This document shows positions 40,914-53,582 of a DNA stretch of 64,000 nucleotides, in pieces. The translations under genes and the position numbers were made by a program. The stretch is taken from NCBI RefSeq assembly GCF_001426885.1, contig NZ_LMFP01000011.1:95017-159016 (forward strand), read 5' to 3'. This stretch comes from Pelomonas sp. Root1444 (GTDB lineage Bacteria > Pseudomonadota > Gammaproteobacteria > Burkholderiales > Burkholderiaceae_C). The notes below the pieces were generated by a model. The model was not told the DNA's origin and ran no database searches. It saw nothing but the letters and a program-made list of their open reading frames with translations. The stretch's first letter is position 1. Each line of letters begins with the position of its first letter.

Positions 40914-42076
40914 CAGAAGTCGGTCGGCAGGCCCAGGATGGCCGCCGCCTGCACGGCCACGTCATGCGCGGCTTCGGGCGTGTCGGCCGTGATGTTGAGG
41001 TGCCCCATCTTGCGGCCAGGGCGCGCATCCGCCTTGCCGTACAGGTGCAGGTGCGTGCCGGGCAGCGCCAGCACGCGGTCCCACGCGGGTGGCGTCGGGC
41101 CGCCTTGCTCGCCGAACCACAGGTCGCCCAGCAGGTTCAGCATCAGCGATGCCGAATGCTGGCGCGGCGCCGGCAGCGGCAGGCCGGCCAGCGCCCGCAC
41201 CTGCAGCTCGAACTGCGACACGTCGCAGCCGTTCATCGTCCAGTGGCCGGAGTTGTGCGGGCGCGGCGCCATCTCGTTGACGACCAGGCGGCCGTCATGC
41301 AGCCAGAAGAACTCGATGCACAGCACGCCGACATAACCCAGCGTCTGGGCCACCTGGCGGGCGGCGGAGACGGCCAGCGCCTGCACCTCGGCGGGCACGT
41401 CGGGCGCGGGCACCTCCGTGACGGCCAGGATGCCGCCGCGGTGCAGGTTCTGCTGCACGGGATAGTTGACGAGCTGGCCATCCGCGCCGCGCGCCACCAG
41501 CACGCTGAGCTCGCGTTGAAGCGGCAGCATCTGCTCCAGCACGCAAGGCACGCGCTGCAGGTTCTCCCACGCGGCGGCCAGCTCGGCGGCCGTGGCCACG
41601 CGGACCTGACCCTTGCCGTCGTAGCCCATGCGGCTGGTCTTGAGGATGCCCGGCAGCAGCGCCGGGTCGATGGCGGCCAGCTCGATCTCGTTGGTGATGA
41701 CGGCATGCGGCGCGCACGGCACGCCGGCCGCCTCGAAATGCGCCTTCTCGACGGCGCGGTCCTGGCAGACGGCGACCGACGCCGCGGCGGGCGCGACGAC
41801 GCGCATGTTGGCCAGCGTCTCCAGCGCCATGGCGGGCACGTTCTCGAACTCGGTCGTGATCGCGTCGCAGTCGCGCGCCAGCTGGGCCAGGCCCACGGGG
41901 TCCAGGTAGTCGGCCTTGATGTGCTTCTCGGCCACCGACCCCGCCGGGCTGATGGCATCCGGGTCCAGCACGATGCAGCGGTAGCCCATGGCCTGGGCGG
42001 CGTGGACGAACATGCGGCCCAACTGGCCGCCACCGAGAACGCCCAGCGTCGCGGTGCCGGGGAGCAAGGCCGCCAT
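40913..42076 (-). CDS. purK: 5-(carboxyamino)imidazole ribonucleotide synthase
   Basis: A 387-residue ATP-grasp enzyme that forms N5-CAIR from AIR, ATP and bicarbonate. N-terminal LGVLGGGQLGRMFVHAAQAMGY, central ILKTSRMGYDGKGQVRV (ATP-grasp glycine loop) and VNEMAPRPHNSGHWTMNGCDVSQFE are all typical. The ATG at 42076 overlaps the purE stop by 4 nt, and its own stop overlaps the tsaC start. Confidence 0.95.
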   Translation of the reverse strand: MAALLPGTATLGVLGGGQLGRMFVHAAQAMGYRCIVLDPDAISPAGSVAEKHIKADYLDPVGLAQLARDCDAITTEFENVPAMALETLANMRVVAPAAASVAVCQDRAVEKAHFEAAGVPCAPHAVITNEIELAAIDPALLPGILKTSRMGYDGKGQVRVATAAELAAAWENLQRVPCVLEQMLPLQRELSVLVARGADGQLVNYPVQQNLHRGGILAVTEVPAPDVPAEVQALAVSAARQVAQTLGYVGVLCIEFFWLHDGRLVVNEMAPRPHNSGHWTMNGCDVSQFELQVRALAGLPLPAPRQHSASLMLNLLGDLWFGEQGGPTPPAWDRVLALPGTHLHLYGKADARPGRKMGHLNITADTPEAAHDVAVQAAAILGLPTDF

Positions 42077-42588
42077 CAGCGCAGGTCCTCGGTCATCGCC
42101 TGGGCGACGGCCGTCTGCCTGGCGCGGAAGGCCGTCAGCTTGTCCAGCAGCGCCGCGTCGCCCGTGGCCAGCATCGCGACGGCGAACAGCGCCGCGTTGG
42201 CCGCGCCGGCATTGCCGATGGCGAAGGTCGCGACCGGGATGCCCTTGGGCATCTGCACGATGGAGTGCAGCGAGTCGACGCCCTGCAGGTGTCGGCTGGC
42301 GACCGGCACGCCCAGCACCGGCACCGTCGTCTTGGCGGCCAGCATGCCCGGCAGGTGAGCCGCGCCACCGGCACCGGCGATGATGGCCTTCAGGCCGCGC
42401 GGCGAGGCCGCTTCGGCATAGGCGAACATCTCGTCAGGCATGCGGTGGGCCGACACGACCCTGGCTTCGAATCCGATACCGAACTCGGTCAGAATCACGG
42501 CCGCCTGCTTCATCGTTTCCCAGTCGCTGCTGGAGCCCATGACGATGCCGATGACGGCGTCTGGGTTCAAAGGGGCTGACGTGGACAA
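42076..42588 (-). CDS. purE: N5-CAIR mutase
   Basis: A 170-residue class I PurE that moves the carboxyl group to give CAIR. The active-site loop is [14 protein letters not shown], with [11 protein letters not shown] and [28 protein letters not shown], as in housekeeping PurE. The start is TTG 42588 with CGGAG 6 bp before it; no ATG fits. It is first in purE-purK-tsaC; the large palindromic element begins 51 bp upstream of it. Confidence 0.95.
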   Translation of the reverse strand: MSTSAPLNPDAVIGIVMGSSSDWETMKQAAVILTEFGIGFEARVVSAHRMPDEMFAYAEAASPRGLKAIIAGAGGAAHLPGMLAAKTTVPVLGVPVASRHLQGVDSLHSIVQMPKGIPVATFAIGNAGAANAALFAVAMLATGDAALLDKLTAFRARQTAVAQAMTEDLR

Positions 42589-42638
42589 AGCGCGCTCCGA
42601 GGCTCAGAAAAGCCTTGAATTGTAGGTGGCGCTCCTCG

Positions 42639-42901
42639 GAGCCTGCTGGCGATACGGGAGTCGGATGCGTTGACACTCAAAAGCCCGCGAGCAAGGCGCG
42701 AAACGAAGCTGGGGTCTTCCCCAGCGAGGCTTCGCAACGCTGCGCGCGGGTTTTTGAGTGACAACCCTTCGGGAGAGGGTCTGCGCGGGCGCATGGCGTC
42801 GTTGCGCGCCTTACCTGGGCATAAGCCCAGGCGGCGTCGCGCGCCTAGCCCTGCACCCGCGCAGCTCCTCTCGCACCGATTCCCGTAGCGCCAGCAGGCT
42901 C
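42639..42901. repeat. 263-bp nested inverted-repeat (three-way junction) element
   Basis: The outer arms, 42639-42664 and 42876-42901, are 26-bp inverted repeats with 2 mismatches. Inside lie two separate long hairpins. Hairpin A: 42670-42689 pairs with 42745-42764 (18 of 20) and ends in the perfect GCTGGGG-TCTT-CCCCAGC at 42708-42725. Hairpin B: CTGCGCGGG (42781-42789) pairs with CCCGCGCAG (42856-42864), with GCGCGC/GCGCGC and CCTGGGC-ATAA-GCCCAGG (42814-42831) inside. The element fills the divergent purE/thioredoxin intergenic region. It could be a non-autonomous repeat or a structured RNA; no coding frame in it is convincing. Confidence 0.75.
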
Positions 42902-42915
42902 CCTCCCCTCTCGCC

Positions 42916-43860
42916 ATGATCGACATCACCCTCCAGAACTTCGAAGCCGAACTCATCACCGCCTCCCAGCAGCGCCCGGTGCTGCTGGACATCTGGGCGC
43001 CGTGGTGCGGCCCGTGCCGCACGCTCGGCCCCGTGCTGGAGAAGCTGGAAGAGGCCTACGCCGGCCGCTTCACCCTCGCCAAGCTCAACAGCGACGAGGT
43101 GCCCGAGATCGCGACGCAGCTGAGCCAGATGTTCGGTGTGCGTTCCATCCCGTTCTGCGTGATGTTCGCGGGCGGCCAGCCGGTGGACGGCTTCGTCGGC
43201 GCGCTGCCCGAGGCGCAGATCCGCGAATTCCTCGACAAGCATGTGCCGCCCGGCGAGATGCTGGAAGCCGAGGCCGACGTGGCCGAGGCGGAGGACCTGA
43301 TGGCCGAGGGCGACCTGGAGGCCGCGCTGCAGAAGCTCGCCCACGCGGTGCAGACCGACCCGGGCAACGACGCGGCGCGCTTCGACTACATCAAGGCGCT
43401 GCTTGAGATGGGCCTCGTCGCCGAAGCGCGCGAGGCGTTCGCGCCCGTGGCCGTGAAGGCGGCCGACACGCTGGTGCCCTCGCCGCGTCTGGCCGCGCTG
43501 GCCACCTGGCTGCAAGCCTACGAAGCCGAAGCCGACCCGGTCGCGCTGCAGGCGGCCATTGCCGCCAACAAGCGCGATTTCGAGGCCCGCTTCGCGCTCG
43601 CCCAGCATCACCTGGCCGGCCAGCGCTTCACCGAGGCGATGGACGAGCTGCTGGAAATCATCATGCGCGACAAGGCCTGGAACGGCGAGGCGGCGCGCAA
43701 GACCTACGTCGCCATCCTGGAGCTGCTGACCAAGCCGGCGCCCAAGCCGGCCGCCGAAGCCAAGACCGGCACGCTGGAACTCGCCGGCAAGGCCGCCATC
43801 GTGCACAGCGACCCGCTGATCGACAGCTACCGGCGCAAGCTGTCGATGGCGCTGTTCTGA
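42916..43860 (+). CDS. Thioredoxin-domain protein with TPR-like tail (YbbN/CnoX type)
   Basis: A 314-residue protein. The N-terminal thioredoxin domain has WCGPC (C31, C34) and the cis-Pro segment VRSIPFCVMFAGGQPVDGFVGA. From about residue 118 it is helical TPR-like (EAEDLMAEGDLEAALQKLAHAVQTDPGNDAARFDYIKALLEMG). This is the YbbN/CnoX plan: a chaperedoxin that protects unfolded proteins from oxidation and passes them to GroEL. E. coli YbbN lacks a full CxxC, while this copy keeps both cysteines, so it may be an active reductase too. The palindromic element ends 14 bp before the start. Confidence 0.88.
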   Translation: MIDITLQNFEAELITASQQRPVLLDIWAPWCGPCRTLGPVLEKLEEAYAGRFTLAKLNSDEVPEIATQLSQMFGVRSIPFCVMFAGGQPVDGFVGALPEAQIREFLDKHVPPGEMLEAEADVAEAEDLMAEGDLEAALQKLAHAVQTDPGNDAARFDYIKALLEMGLVAEAREAFAPVAVKAADTLVPSPRLAALATWLQAYEAEADPVALQAAIAANKRDFEARFALAQHHLAGQRFTEAMDELLEIIMRDKAWNGEAARKTYVAILELLTKPAPKPAAEAKTGTLELAGKAAIVHSDPLIDSYRRKLSMALF

Positions 43861-43867
43861 TGCGGCG

Positions 43868-45517
43868 TTAAGGCACGTCGCGGTGGCTGTTGCGCAGCTC
43901 CCGCATCTCACGCAGTCGCACGCACTCGGGGTCGTTGCGGAAGACCGGCTTCTCGCACTGGCGGTCGATGCACCAGGCGCGCGCCAGCAGCATGCGGCTG
44001 CCGCAGGCTTCGGCCGGGCTGCGCGGTTCGGCGGGTGCGACTGAAGCGGGCGCCGCAGGTGGCGGCGTGGGCGTGGCCGATGCCGCCGGTTCCGGTGCCG
44101 CGAACACCGGGCTGCGTGGCACGGGGCGGAAGTCGCCGGCCTTCTCGGTGACGATGGGCTTGGCAGCATCGCGGCGTGGCGCTGCCCGGGCCGGCGCGCT
44201 GGCCACGGGTGTGGGCGCCACGACGGCGGGTGTCGCAGCCGATGCCGGAGCGACCACCGCCGAGGCGGGCTCGCTCGCCGCAGAGGCGACCGGCGCGGGG
44301 CCCGAAGCTGCGGTGGCGGCGGAGGCCGCCGATTCGACCGGCGCTGACGCCGCGGACGCCTCGGTAGGCGGCGCATGCTGGGCCATGTTCTGGCGCAGTT
44401 GCACGACGAAGAGTCCCAGCAGCACCAGCGCCGCCACGGCCGCCGCGGAGAGCAGCAGGCCACGCAGCCGCGCCGGCCGGGGCGCAGCGGGCGGCGCCAG
44501 CGGCAGCAAGTCCTCGGGCATGGCCTGCACGGTGTCGGCGAACTCGATGTCCAGCCGCGCGGGCTGCGTGGGGGGTGGCCGCGGCGCGGCAGGCTTGGGC
44601 GGCGCGGCCCGCGGCGCCGGCACGCGGGCGCGGCCCGCCACCACCTCGCGCCAGGCGGCGGCGCTCTGCGGACGCTGGTGGGGCGGCACGCGCAGCCCCC
44701 AGTCCAGCGCGGCGAGGAAGTCGGGCGAATAGCCATCGATGGCCAGCGGCTGCAACTCGTCGCCCATGGCGCGAGCCGTGCATGGCGGCGGCGGATGGCC
44801 GGTCAGCAACTCGTGCATGACGGCGGCCAGCGCATAGAAATCGGTCCACGGGCCCTGCTTCAGGCTGGCCGCTTCGGCGTATTGCTCGATAGGCGCGAAG
44901 CTGGGCTTGAGGATGGCGGTGAAGACCTGCGTGCGGTCGCCGATGGCCTGCCGAGCGGCGCCGAAGTCCAGCAGGATGGGCGGGCCGCCATCCGCCGGCA
45001 GGAAGATGTTGTCGGGCGCGACGTCGCGGTGCCAGACCTGCTGCGCGTGCAGCGCCTCCAGGCCGCCCAGCACGGCGTCGAAGACGCGCCGCGCCCAGGC
45101 CTCCGGCGGCGGGGTGGGCAGCGTCTTGCGCGCCTCGCGCAGGTTGTGGCCGATCAGGCGCGGCATGGCCATGTAGGCCGTGCCGTTGGCTTCCCAGAAG
45201 CGGTAGACCTTCAGCAGCGAGGGGTGGTCGAAGCGGGCCAGCAGCTTGGCCTCGTTGACGAAGCTGCGCCGGCCCAGCTCGAAGGTGTCGCGCATGGACA
45301 GCGAGCGCACCGACACCTGCGAGTGGCCGTCGCGCTGCGCGAACTGGCTGGGCATGTATTCCTTGACCGCCACCTCGCGCTCCAGCGAGTGGTCGCGCGC
45401 CAGGTAGACGATGCCGAAGCCGCCCACGCCCAGGGTGCCCAGGATCTCCAGCTCGCCGAAGCGGGTGCCGGGTGGCAAGGCGTTGACGGAGTCGTCGGCA
45501 GGGGCGTCGGCGGTCAT
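43868..45517 (-). CDS. Membrane-anchored serine/threonine protein kinase
   Basis: A 549-residue kinase. Residues about 20-275 form the Hanks-type domain: glycine loop LGVGGFGIVYLARD, ATP lysine VAVKEYMP, catalytic loop HRDVAPDNIF (Ala replaces the usual Lys of HRDxK, as in many bacterial relatives), DFGAAR and the APIEQY activation region. A Pro/Ala linker precedes one transmembrane helix (LLLSAAAVAALVLLGLFVVQL, about residue 355). The exterior part is a long Ala/Pro/Ser-rich stalk ending in a small Cys-containing module (CGSRMLLARAWCIDRQCEKPVFRNDPECVRL). It lies 52 bp after the helical-repeat gene. Confidence 0.88.
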   Translation of the reverse strand: MTADAPADDSVNALPPGTRFGELEILGTLGVGGFGIVYLARDHSLEREVAVKEYMPSQFAQRDGHSQVSVRSLSMRDTFELGRRSFVNEAKLLARFDHPSLLKVYRFWEANGTAYMAMPRLIGHNLREARKTLPTPPPEAWARRVFDAVLGGLEALHAQQVWHRDVAPDNIFLPADGGPPILLDFGAARQAIGDRTQVFTAILKPSFAPIEQYAEAASLKQGPWTDFYALAAVMHELLTGHPPPPCTARAMGDELQPLAIDGYSPDFLAALDWGLRVPPHQRPQSAAAWREVVAGRARVPAPRAAPPKPAAPRPPPTQPARLDIEFADTVQAMPEDLLPLAPPAAPRPARLRGLLLSAAAVAALVLLGLFVVQLRQNMAQHAPPTEASAASAPVESAASAATAASGPAPVASAASEPASAVVAPASAATPAVVAPTPVASAPARAAPRRDAAKPIVTEKAGDFRPVPRSPVFAAPEPAASATPTPPPAAPASVAPAEPRSPAEACGSRMLLARAWCIDRQCEKPVFRNDPECVRLREMRELRNSHRDVP

Positions 45518-45569
45518 GGCGCGCGAGGGTAACGCAGCGCCCCGGCCCCGACCGCTCGAAAAACGCGCC

Positions 45570-46697
45570 TCAGCGTGGCGGACTGCTCAGGCCAGCGGCC
45601 GTCAGTCGCTCGGCCCAATCGCGGCGCTGCGCGGCGTCGCGCGCCCAGGCGGCCGCGGCGGCGTCGGCCTGGGCGGCGGCCAGGCCATCCTCGCGCAGCC
45701 GCGCATACACCTGAGCCAGCCGCGCATGCAGCGCGGCCAGCTCGTCGATGTCGCAGCAGCGCTCGTCCTCGGCTTGCACCTCGATGGCGGCCTGGTCGGC
45801 CAGCGCGCGGGCGCGCAAGGCCTCGCCGGTGTTGGCCCAGCACCAGGCCAGGTCGGCCAGCAGGCTGATGCCTAGGCGCGCCAGGCCCGCGGCCATCGCG
45901 GCGGGCAGCTGGGCCTGCAGCAGCGCGGCGGCCTCGGCGAAGTCGCCCTGCACGGTCAGCAGTTGGGCGCGCAGCAGCGGTGTGAGGTCGGCGCGCGCCG
46001 AGCCGCCGACGGCGTCGTCGTAGCGGCCGATGGATTCGATGCCCAGCAGCACGGCCGGGGCCTCGCCGGGCTCGCCGGCCAGCGCGGCATGGCGGATGCG
46101 CAGGCCGCGCATCAGCGTCTGGTTGTAGTGCAGCGCCGCCAGGCCGGCATCGTCACCCTCGGCAATGGCGTGCTGGCGGGCCCAGGCATACCAGGGCGAG
46201 GCCGCGGCCTCGCCGCCGGCCAGGCTCCAAGCAGAGGCCAGCGCGGTGGCCACGCGATAGCCGGCGGCATGGTCGGTCGGCTGCAGCGCGGCGAGCGCGG
46301 CCTGGGCATGGTCGACGAGGTTCTCGATGTCGCGCCCGACGAAGTCCATCTGCGCCAGCCAGGCGTCGGCCAGGGCCTGCAGCGAAGCGTGGCCGCCGGC
46401 GTGGGCGACGACGCGGGCGCGGCGCACGCGGTCACGCGCATCGCCACCGAAGGCGCCGAAATAAGCCATCAGCCCTTCGGCCAGATGCAGCCAGGCGGCC
46501 AGCTCGACGCGCGGATGCTGCAGCGCGCGCGCATGCAGGCGGTCCAGCTCCTCGCGAGCTTCGGCCTCGCGGCCGTGGCGCAGCCACAGGATGGCGCGTT
46601 GCGCCTGCAGCACTGCGCAGCGCGCCGGCATGGCGGCGACGGCGGCGATTTCGCCGTCCAGCTTCTGAGCCAGCCGGCTGCGCAGCTTGACGCTCAT
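45570..46697 (-). CDS. Helical-repeat (TPR-like) protein, 375 aa
   Basis: No named family. Ala/Leu-rich helical pairs run along the whole length, for example AREELDRLHARALQHPRVELAAWLHLAEGLMAYFGAFGGDARDRVRRARVVAHAGGHASLQALADAWLAQMDFVG and LLTVQGDFAEAAALLQAQLPAAMAAGLARLGISLLADLAWCWANTGEALRARALADQAA. This looks like a TPR solenoid used for protein-protein contacts. It is upstream of the Ser/Thr kinase on the same strand, so it may share its pathway. Confidence 0.65.
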   Translation of the reverse strand: MSVKLRSRLAQKLDGEIAAVAAMPARCAVLQAQRAILWLRHGREAEAREELDRLHARALQHPRVELAAWLHLAEGLMAYFGAFGGDARDRVRRARVVAHAGGHASLQALADAWLAQMDFVGRDIENLVDHAQAALAALQPTDHAAGYRVATALASAWSLAGGEAAASPWYAWARQHAIAEGDDAGLAALHYNQTLMRGLRIRHAALAGEPGEAPAVLLGIESIGRYDDAVGGSARADLTPLLRAQLLTVQGDFAEAAALLQAQLPAAMAAGLARLGISLLADLAWCWANTGEALRARALADQAAIEVQAEDERCCDIDELAALHARLAQVYARLREDGLAAAQADAAAAAWARDAAQRRDWAERLTAAGLSSPPR

Positions 46698-46706
46698 GTG
46701 CGCACC

Positions 46707-46767
46707 CTTCGCGCTGCGCGCTGTCCCGCCAGGCGGGAATGAGCCCCTTCGGGCGGCCGTGCGCGGC
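46707..46767. repeat. Palindromic intergenic repeat-like element after purC
   Basis: Two adjoining dyads: TCCCGC-CAG-GCGGGA, and TGAGCC...GGCTCA enclosing CCCCTTCGGGCGG. It fills almost the whole gap between purC and the helical-repeat gene. The layout resembles REP/BIME-type elements that are scattered between genes in related genomes; copy number cannot be seen here. Confidence 0.4.
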
Positions 46768-47676
46768 TCATGCCGTCAACCGCTGCAGCGCTTCCTCGTA
46801 CTTCTGCACCGTCCTGGCGATGACCTCGGCCGGCAGCGCCGGCGCGGGCGCCGTCTTGCCCCAGGGCTTGCCGTCGACGGTGGCCTGCTCCAGCCAGTCG
46901 CGCACGAACTGCTTGTCGTAGCTGGGCGGGTTGCTGCCCGGCGCGTAGCTCTCGACCGGCCAGTAGCGCGAGGAATCGGGCGTCAGCACCTCGTCCATCA
47001 GCGTCAGGGTGCCGTCGGCGCTGTTCGTGAAATCAAGGCCGAACTCGAACTTGGTGTCGGCAATGATGATGCCCTTGGTCAGCGCGAAATCGGCCGCGCG
47101 CTGGTAGAGCTGAATGGAGATGTCGCGCACGCGGGTGGCCAGCTCCGTGCCGATGATGGTGGCCGCCTGCTCGAAGGAGATGTTCTCGTCGTGGTCGCCC
47201 ATCTCGGCCTTGGTGGCGGGCGTGAAGATGGGCGCCGGCAGCTTGTCGGCGTTGCGCAGGCCCGGCGGCAGGGCGACGCCGCAGACGCTGCCGCTCTGCT
47301 GGTACTCGGCCCAGCCGCTGCCGGCCAGGTAGCCGCGCACGACCGCCTCGATGGGCAGCGGCTTCAGGCGCTTGACCAGCATCGCGCGGTCGCGGATCTG
47401 CTCGCGCTCGGCGGCCGTGACGACGGCCAGCGGGTCGTCGCCGGTCAGGTGGTTGGGCACGATGCCCTGCAGCTTGTCGAACCAGAACAGCGCCATCTTG
47501 GTCAGCAGCGCGCCCTTGCCCGGGATGGGCTCGCCCATGATGACGTCGAAGGCCGAGAGGCGGTCGCTGGCGACCATCAGGATGCGGTCGTCGCCGACGG
47601 CATAGTTCTCGCGCACCTTGCCGCGGCCGAGCAGCGGGAGGGAGGTCAGGCTGGATTCGTAGAGGGCTTGGGGCAT
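46768..47676 (-). CDS. purC: SAICAR synthetase
   Basis: A 302-residue enzyme joining aspartate to CAIR in purine synthesis. Typical segments: [82 protein letters not shown] and [13 protein letters not shown]. Length and motifs match the single-domain yeast-like PurC. It follows the ethylene-receptor-like kinase gene by 29 bp. Confidence 0.95.
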   Translation of the reverse strand: MPQALYESSLTSLPLLGRGKVRENYAVGDDRILMVASDRLSAFDVIMGEPIPGKGALLTKMALFWFDKLQGIVPNHLTGDDPLAVVTAAEREQIRDRAMLVKRLKPLPIEAVVRGYLAGSGWAEYQQSGSVCGVALPPGLRNADKLPAPIFTPATKAEMGDHDENISFEQAATIIGTELATRVRDISIQLYQRAADFALTKGIIIADTKFEFGLDFTNSADGTLTLMDEVLTPDSSRYWPVESYAPGSNPPSYDKQFVRDWLEQATVDGKPWGKTAPAPALPAEVIARTVQKYEEALQRLTA

Positions 47677-47705
47677 GGCGGCGCTTGGAGGGAAGGCGGC
47701 GGATT

Positions 47706-50819
<3,114 letters not shown>

Positions 50820-50918
50820 CCCCTGCTCCGGCCCCGGCAACGAGGGGGCGATGCGGCGGCATTGTGACCCCGCGAACGAGGGGTGCCAGGAGCCGAAACG
50901 TGGCGTATTGCCGGGAGT

Positions 50919-51356
50919 TCAGCGCGGCGTGAGCAGGTCGAAGCCGACGTAACGGGCCATGAAGCGGGCCCGCCCTTCGCGCTCGAAGGCGTCGGCATCC
51001 CAGTCGCCCGGCAACAGCCGTGGCAGGAACTCGGCGCGGAAGCGGTAGACCTGCGCCGCCAGCGTGGCGCCGCCGGCCAGCGTGACGACGACGTCCGCAC
51101 GCTCGTACTCGTCGCCCTCGAAGGCGTCGAGCCGCGCCCAGGCGGCGGCGTCGACGTCACGGTAGAGCCGCCCCGGCACGAGCGCACCGGGGGCGGGCTG
51201 CAGGCCCGGGTAGTCCTGCCCGCGCACAGGGTGGCGGCGGTGGTCGGCCAGCGAGGCCGGCTCGCTGGCGAACTCACGCCCGCAGACGCGGGCCATGATG
51301 TCGGCCCACATCAGCGAGCCGTAGGTGAAGCAGTGACGCGTCACTGCACCCGTCAC
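50919..51356 (-). CDS. Gamma-glutamylcyclotransferase-like (AIG2/GGCT fold) protein
   Basis: A 145-residue protein with the BtrG/GGCT pattern: [15 protein letters not shown] (substrate loop), [45 protein letters not shown], where E in FEGDEY is the expected catalytic acid, and [21 protein letters not shown]. It would cyclise gamma-glutamyl amines or act in a related detoxification. The best start is GTG 51356, which overlaps the fba stop (GTGA); GTG 51344 is an alternative. Confidence 0.78.
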   Translation of the reverse strand: MTGAVTRHCFTYGSLMWADIMARVCGREFASEPASLADHRRHPVRGQDYPGLQPAPGALVPGRLYRDVDAAAWARLDAFEGDEYERADVVVTLAGGATLAAQVYRFRAEFLPRLLPGDWDADAFEREGRARFMARYVGFDLLTPR

Positions 51357-52417
51357 TGGACTTTCTGCGCCAGCTCGCCGCGCGCATAGGCGGCGGCGAT
51401 GTCGGCCAGCGAGCGCGCCTTGATCTTGCCGGCCTGGCCTTCGCAGCCGAACTGCAGGTAGCGCTCCTTGGCGATGACCTTGGCGGCCTCGCGCGCCGGC
51501 TTGAGCCACTCGCGGGCGTCGAACTTGTCGGGGTTCTCGGCCAGGAACTTGCGCACCGCGCCCGTCATCGCCAGGCGGATGTCGGTGTCGATGTTGATCT
51601 TGCGCACGCCATGCTTGATGGCCTCCTGGATCTCCTCGACCGGCACGCCGAAGGTCTCCTTCATCTTGCCGCCGTACTGGTTGATGATGGCCAGCAGCTC
51701 CTGCGGCACGCTGGACGAGCCGTGCATGACCAGGTGGGTGTTGGGGATGCGCGCGTGGATTTCCTTCACGCGGCTGATGGCCAGGATGTCGCCCGTGGGC
51801 TTGCGGCTGAACTTGTAGGCGCCGTGGCTGGTGCCGATGGCGATGGCCAGCGCGTCCAGCTGCGTGGCCTTGACGAAGGTGGCGGCTTCTTCAGGGTCGG
51901 TCAGCATCTGGCTGTGGTCCAGCTTGCCTTCGGCGCCGATGCCGTCTTCCTCGCCGGCGTCACCGGTCTCGAGGTTGCCCAGGCAGCCCAGCTCGCCCTC
52001 CACGGTGACGCCGACCGCATGCGCCATCTCGACGACCTTGCGGGTCACTTCCATGTTGTAGTCGAACGAAGCCGGCGTCTTGCCGTCTTCCATCAGCGAG
52101 CCGTCCATCATGACCGAGCCGAAGCCCAACTCGATGGCGCCGGCGCAGATCTTGGGGCTGGTGCCGTGGTCCTGGTGCATGACCAGCGGGATGTGCGGGT
52201 AGGCCTCGCAGGCGGCCTGGATCAGGTGCTTGATGAAGGGCTCGCCAGCGTACTTGCGGGCGCCGGCGCTGGCCTGCAGGATGACCGGCGCGCCGACTTC
52301 GTCGGCCGCGGCCATGACGGCCTGCACCTGCTCCAGGTTGTTGACGTTGAAGGCTGGGATGCCGTAGCCGTTTTCAGCGGCGTGGTCCAGCAACTGGCGC
52401 ATGGAGACGAGAGGCAT
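51353..52417 (-). CDS. fba: Class II fructose-bisphosphate aldolase
   Basis: A 354-residue zinc aldolase of the Calvin-cycle/class II type: [30 protein letters not shown], zinc ligand segment [53 protein letters not shown] and the [11 protein letters not shown] / [18 protein letters not shown] phosphate site. It interconverts fructose-1,6-bisphosphate with dihydroxyacetone phosphate and glyceraldehyde-3-phosphate. The GGCT-like gene overlaps its end. Confidence 0.95.
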   Translation of the reverse strand: MPLVSMRQLLDHAAENGYGIPAFNVNNLEQVQAVMAAADEVGAPVILQASAGARKYAGEPFIKHLIQAACEAYPHIPLVMHQDHGTSPKICAGAIELGFGSVMMDGSLMEDGKTPASFDYNMEVTRKVVEMAHAVGVTVEGELGCLGNLETGDAGEEDGIGAEGKLDHSQMLTDPEEAATFVKATQLDALAIAIGTSHGAYKFSRKPTGDILAISRVKEIHARIPNTHLVMHGSSSVPQELLAIINQYGGKMKETFGVPVEEIQEAIKHGVRKINIDTDIRLAMTGAVRKFLAENPDKFDAREWLKPAREAAKVIAKERYLQFGCEGQAGKIKARSLADIAAAYARGELAQKVQ

Positions 52418-52562
52418 GGGAATTCCCCGGTGGAGTTGAAAAACCTGGGCCGACTGCGATACCAACCGTAGTTGGTAACCGCGCCGTAACTGGGTGGGGA
52501 TTCTATGGAGTCGGTAGCGACCCCACCCCCCGTGGTTGAAGTAGTCAGCACAATGCGCGGTC

Positions 52563-53582
52563 ATGACAAGACTGGTGCTCGACCACCTCACCAACTGGAT
52601 CACGGCCGCCGCCAGCGAACATTCGCTGGACCTCGCGGCCCATGTCGAGGAGCGCACCGGGGCCAGCCACCGCGCCACGCAGTCGGCACTCAAGCGCCTG
52701 GTGGACGCCGGTTGGCTGGCGCGCTCGGGCACCGCCCGCCGCCCGGTGTTCTCACCCGGCAGCCTGCGCCAGGTGGCGCGCAGCTACACGCTTTACGGCC
52801 TGCAGGAAGACCTGCCCTGGCAGCGCGACTTCGCGCCCTACTTCGCGCTGCCCAAGCATGTCGAGCGCATGGTGCAGCACGGCTTCACGGAGCTGGTCAA
52901 CAACGCGGCCGACCATTCCGGCGGCAGCAGCGTCACCGTGTCGCTGCGCCAGACGCCCACGCATGTGCAGCTGCTGGTCAGCGACGACGGCTGCGGCGTG
53001 TTCGACAAGATCTGCACCGCCTTCAACCTGGAAGACACCCAGCACGCGATGCTGGAGCTGAGCAAGGGGCGGCTGACCAGCGCGCCCGACGCCCACACCG
53101 GCCGCGGGCTGTTCTTCAGCAGCCAGCTGGCCGACGTGTTCGACATCCATGCCAACAACACCGCCTACCAGCGCCGTGCCTGGGAAAGCAGCGGCTGGAA
53201 GAAAGGCCGCGCGCTGCCGCGCCAGGGCAGTTCGATCTACATGGCGATTGCACTGAACACGACGCGCACGCTGGATGGCGTCATGGAGGCCTGGAGCATC
53301 CGGGGCGACGGCATCGAGTTCGACCAGACCCGCGTGCAGCTGCGCCTGTTGACGACCGAAGGCCAGGCGCTGGACTCCCGCGCCGCCGCCCGCCGCGTCG
53401 GCTCACGGCTGACGACGTTCAAGCGCGCGGAGATCGACTTCGACGGCGTGGCCGACGTGGGCCATGGGTTCACGGACGAGCTGTTCCGCGTGTTCGCGAA
53501 GGCGAATCCGCAGGTGGAACTGGTCGCGGTCAACGCCAGCCCGCGGGTCGAGGCGCTCGTCAAAAGCGCCCGCGCAACCTAG
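52563..53582 (+). CDS. Winged-helix / GHKL ATPase / STAS-like (DUF4325) fusion protein
   Basis: A 339-residue three-part protein. Residues about 1-75 form a winged helix ([31 protein letters not shown]). Residues about 95-230 are a GHKL ATPase: [17 protein letters not shown] (N box), [14 protein letters not shown] (G1) and [15 protein letters not shown] (G2). The C-terminal 90 residues match DUF4325 STAS-like domains ([45 protein letters not shown]). It looks like a one-component switch in which ATP binding or unfolding of the STAS part controls DNA binding. There is no obvious phosphoacceptor His. It is divergent from fba. Confidence 0.78.
   Translation: MTRLVLDHLTNWITAAASEHSLDLAAHVEERTGASHRATQSALKRLVDAGWLARSGTARRPVFSPGSLRQVARSYTLYGLQEDLPWQRDFAPYFALPKHVERMVQHGFTELVNNAADHSGGSSVTVSLRQTPTHVQLLVSDDGCGVFDKICTAFNLEDTQHAMLELSKGRLTSAPDAHTGRGLFFSSQLADVFDIHANNTAYQRRAWESSGWKKGRALPRQGSSIYMAIALNTTRTLDGVMEAWSIRGDGIEFDQTRVQLRLLTTEGQALDSRAAARRVGSRLTTFKRAEIDFDGVADVGHGFTDELFRVFAKANPQVELVAVNASPRVEALVKSARAT

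Noticed and set aside
42670-42888. A 72-codon frame within the palindromic element
   Set aside because: It is composed of the inverted-repeat arms, has no ribosome site, and is better explained by the DNA structure.
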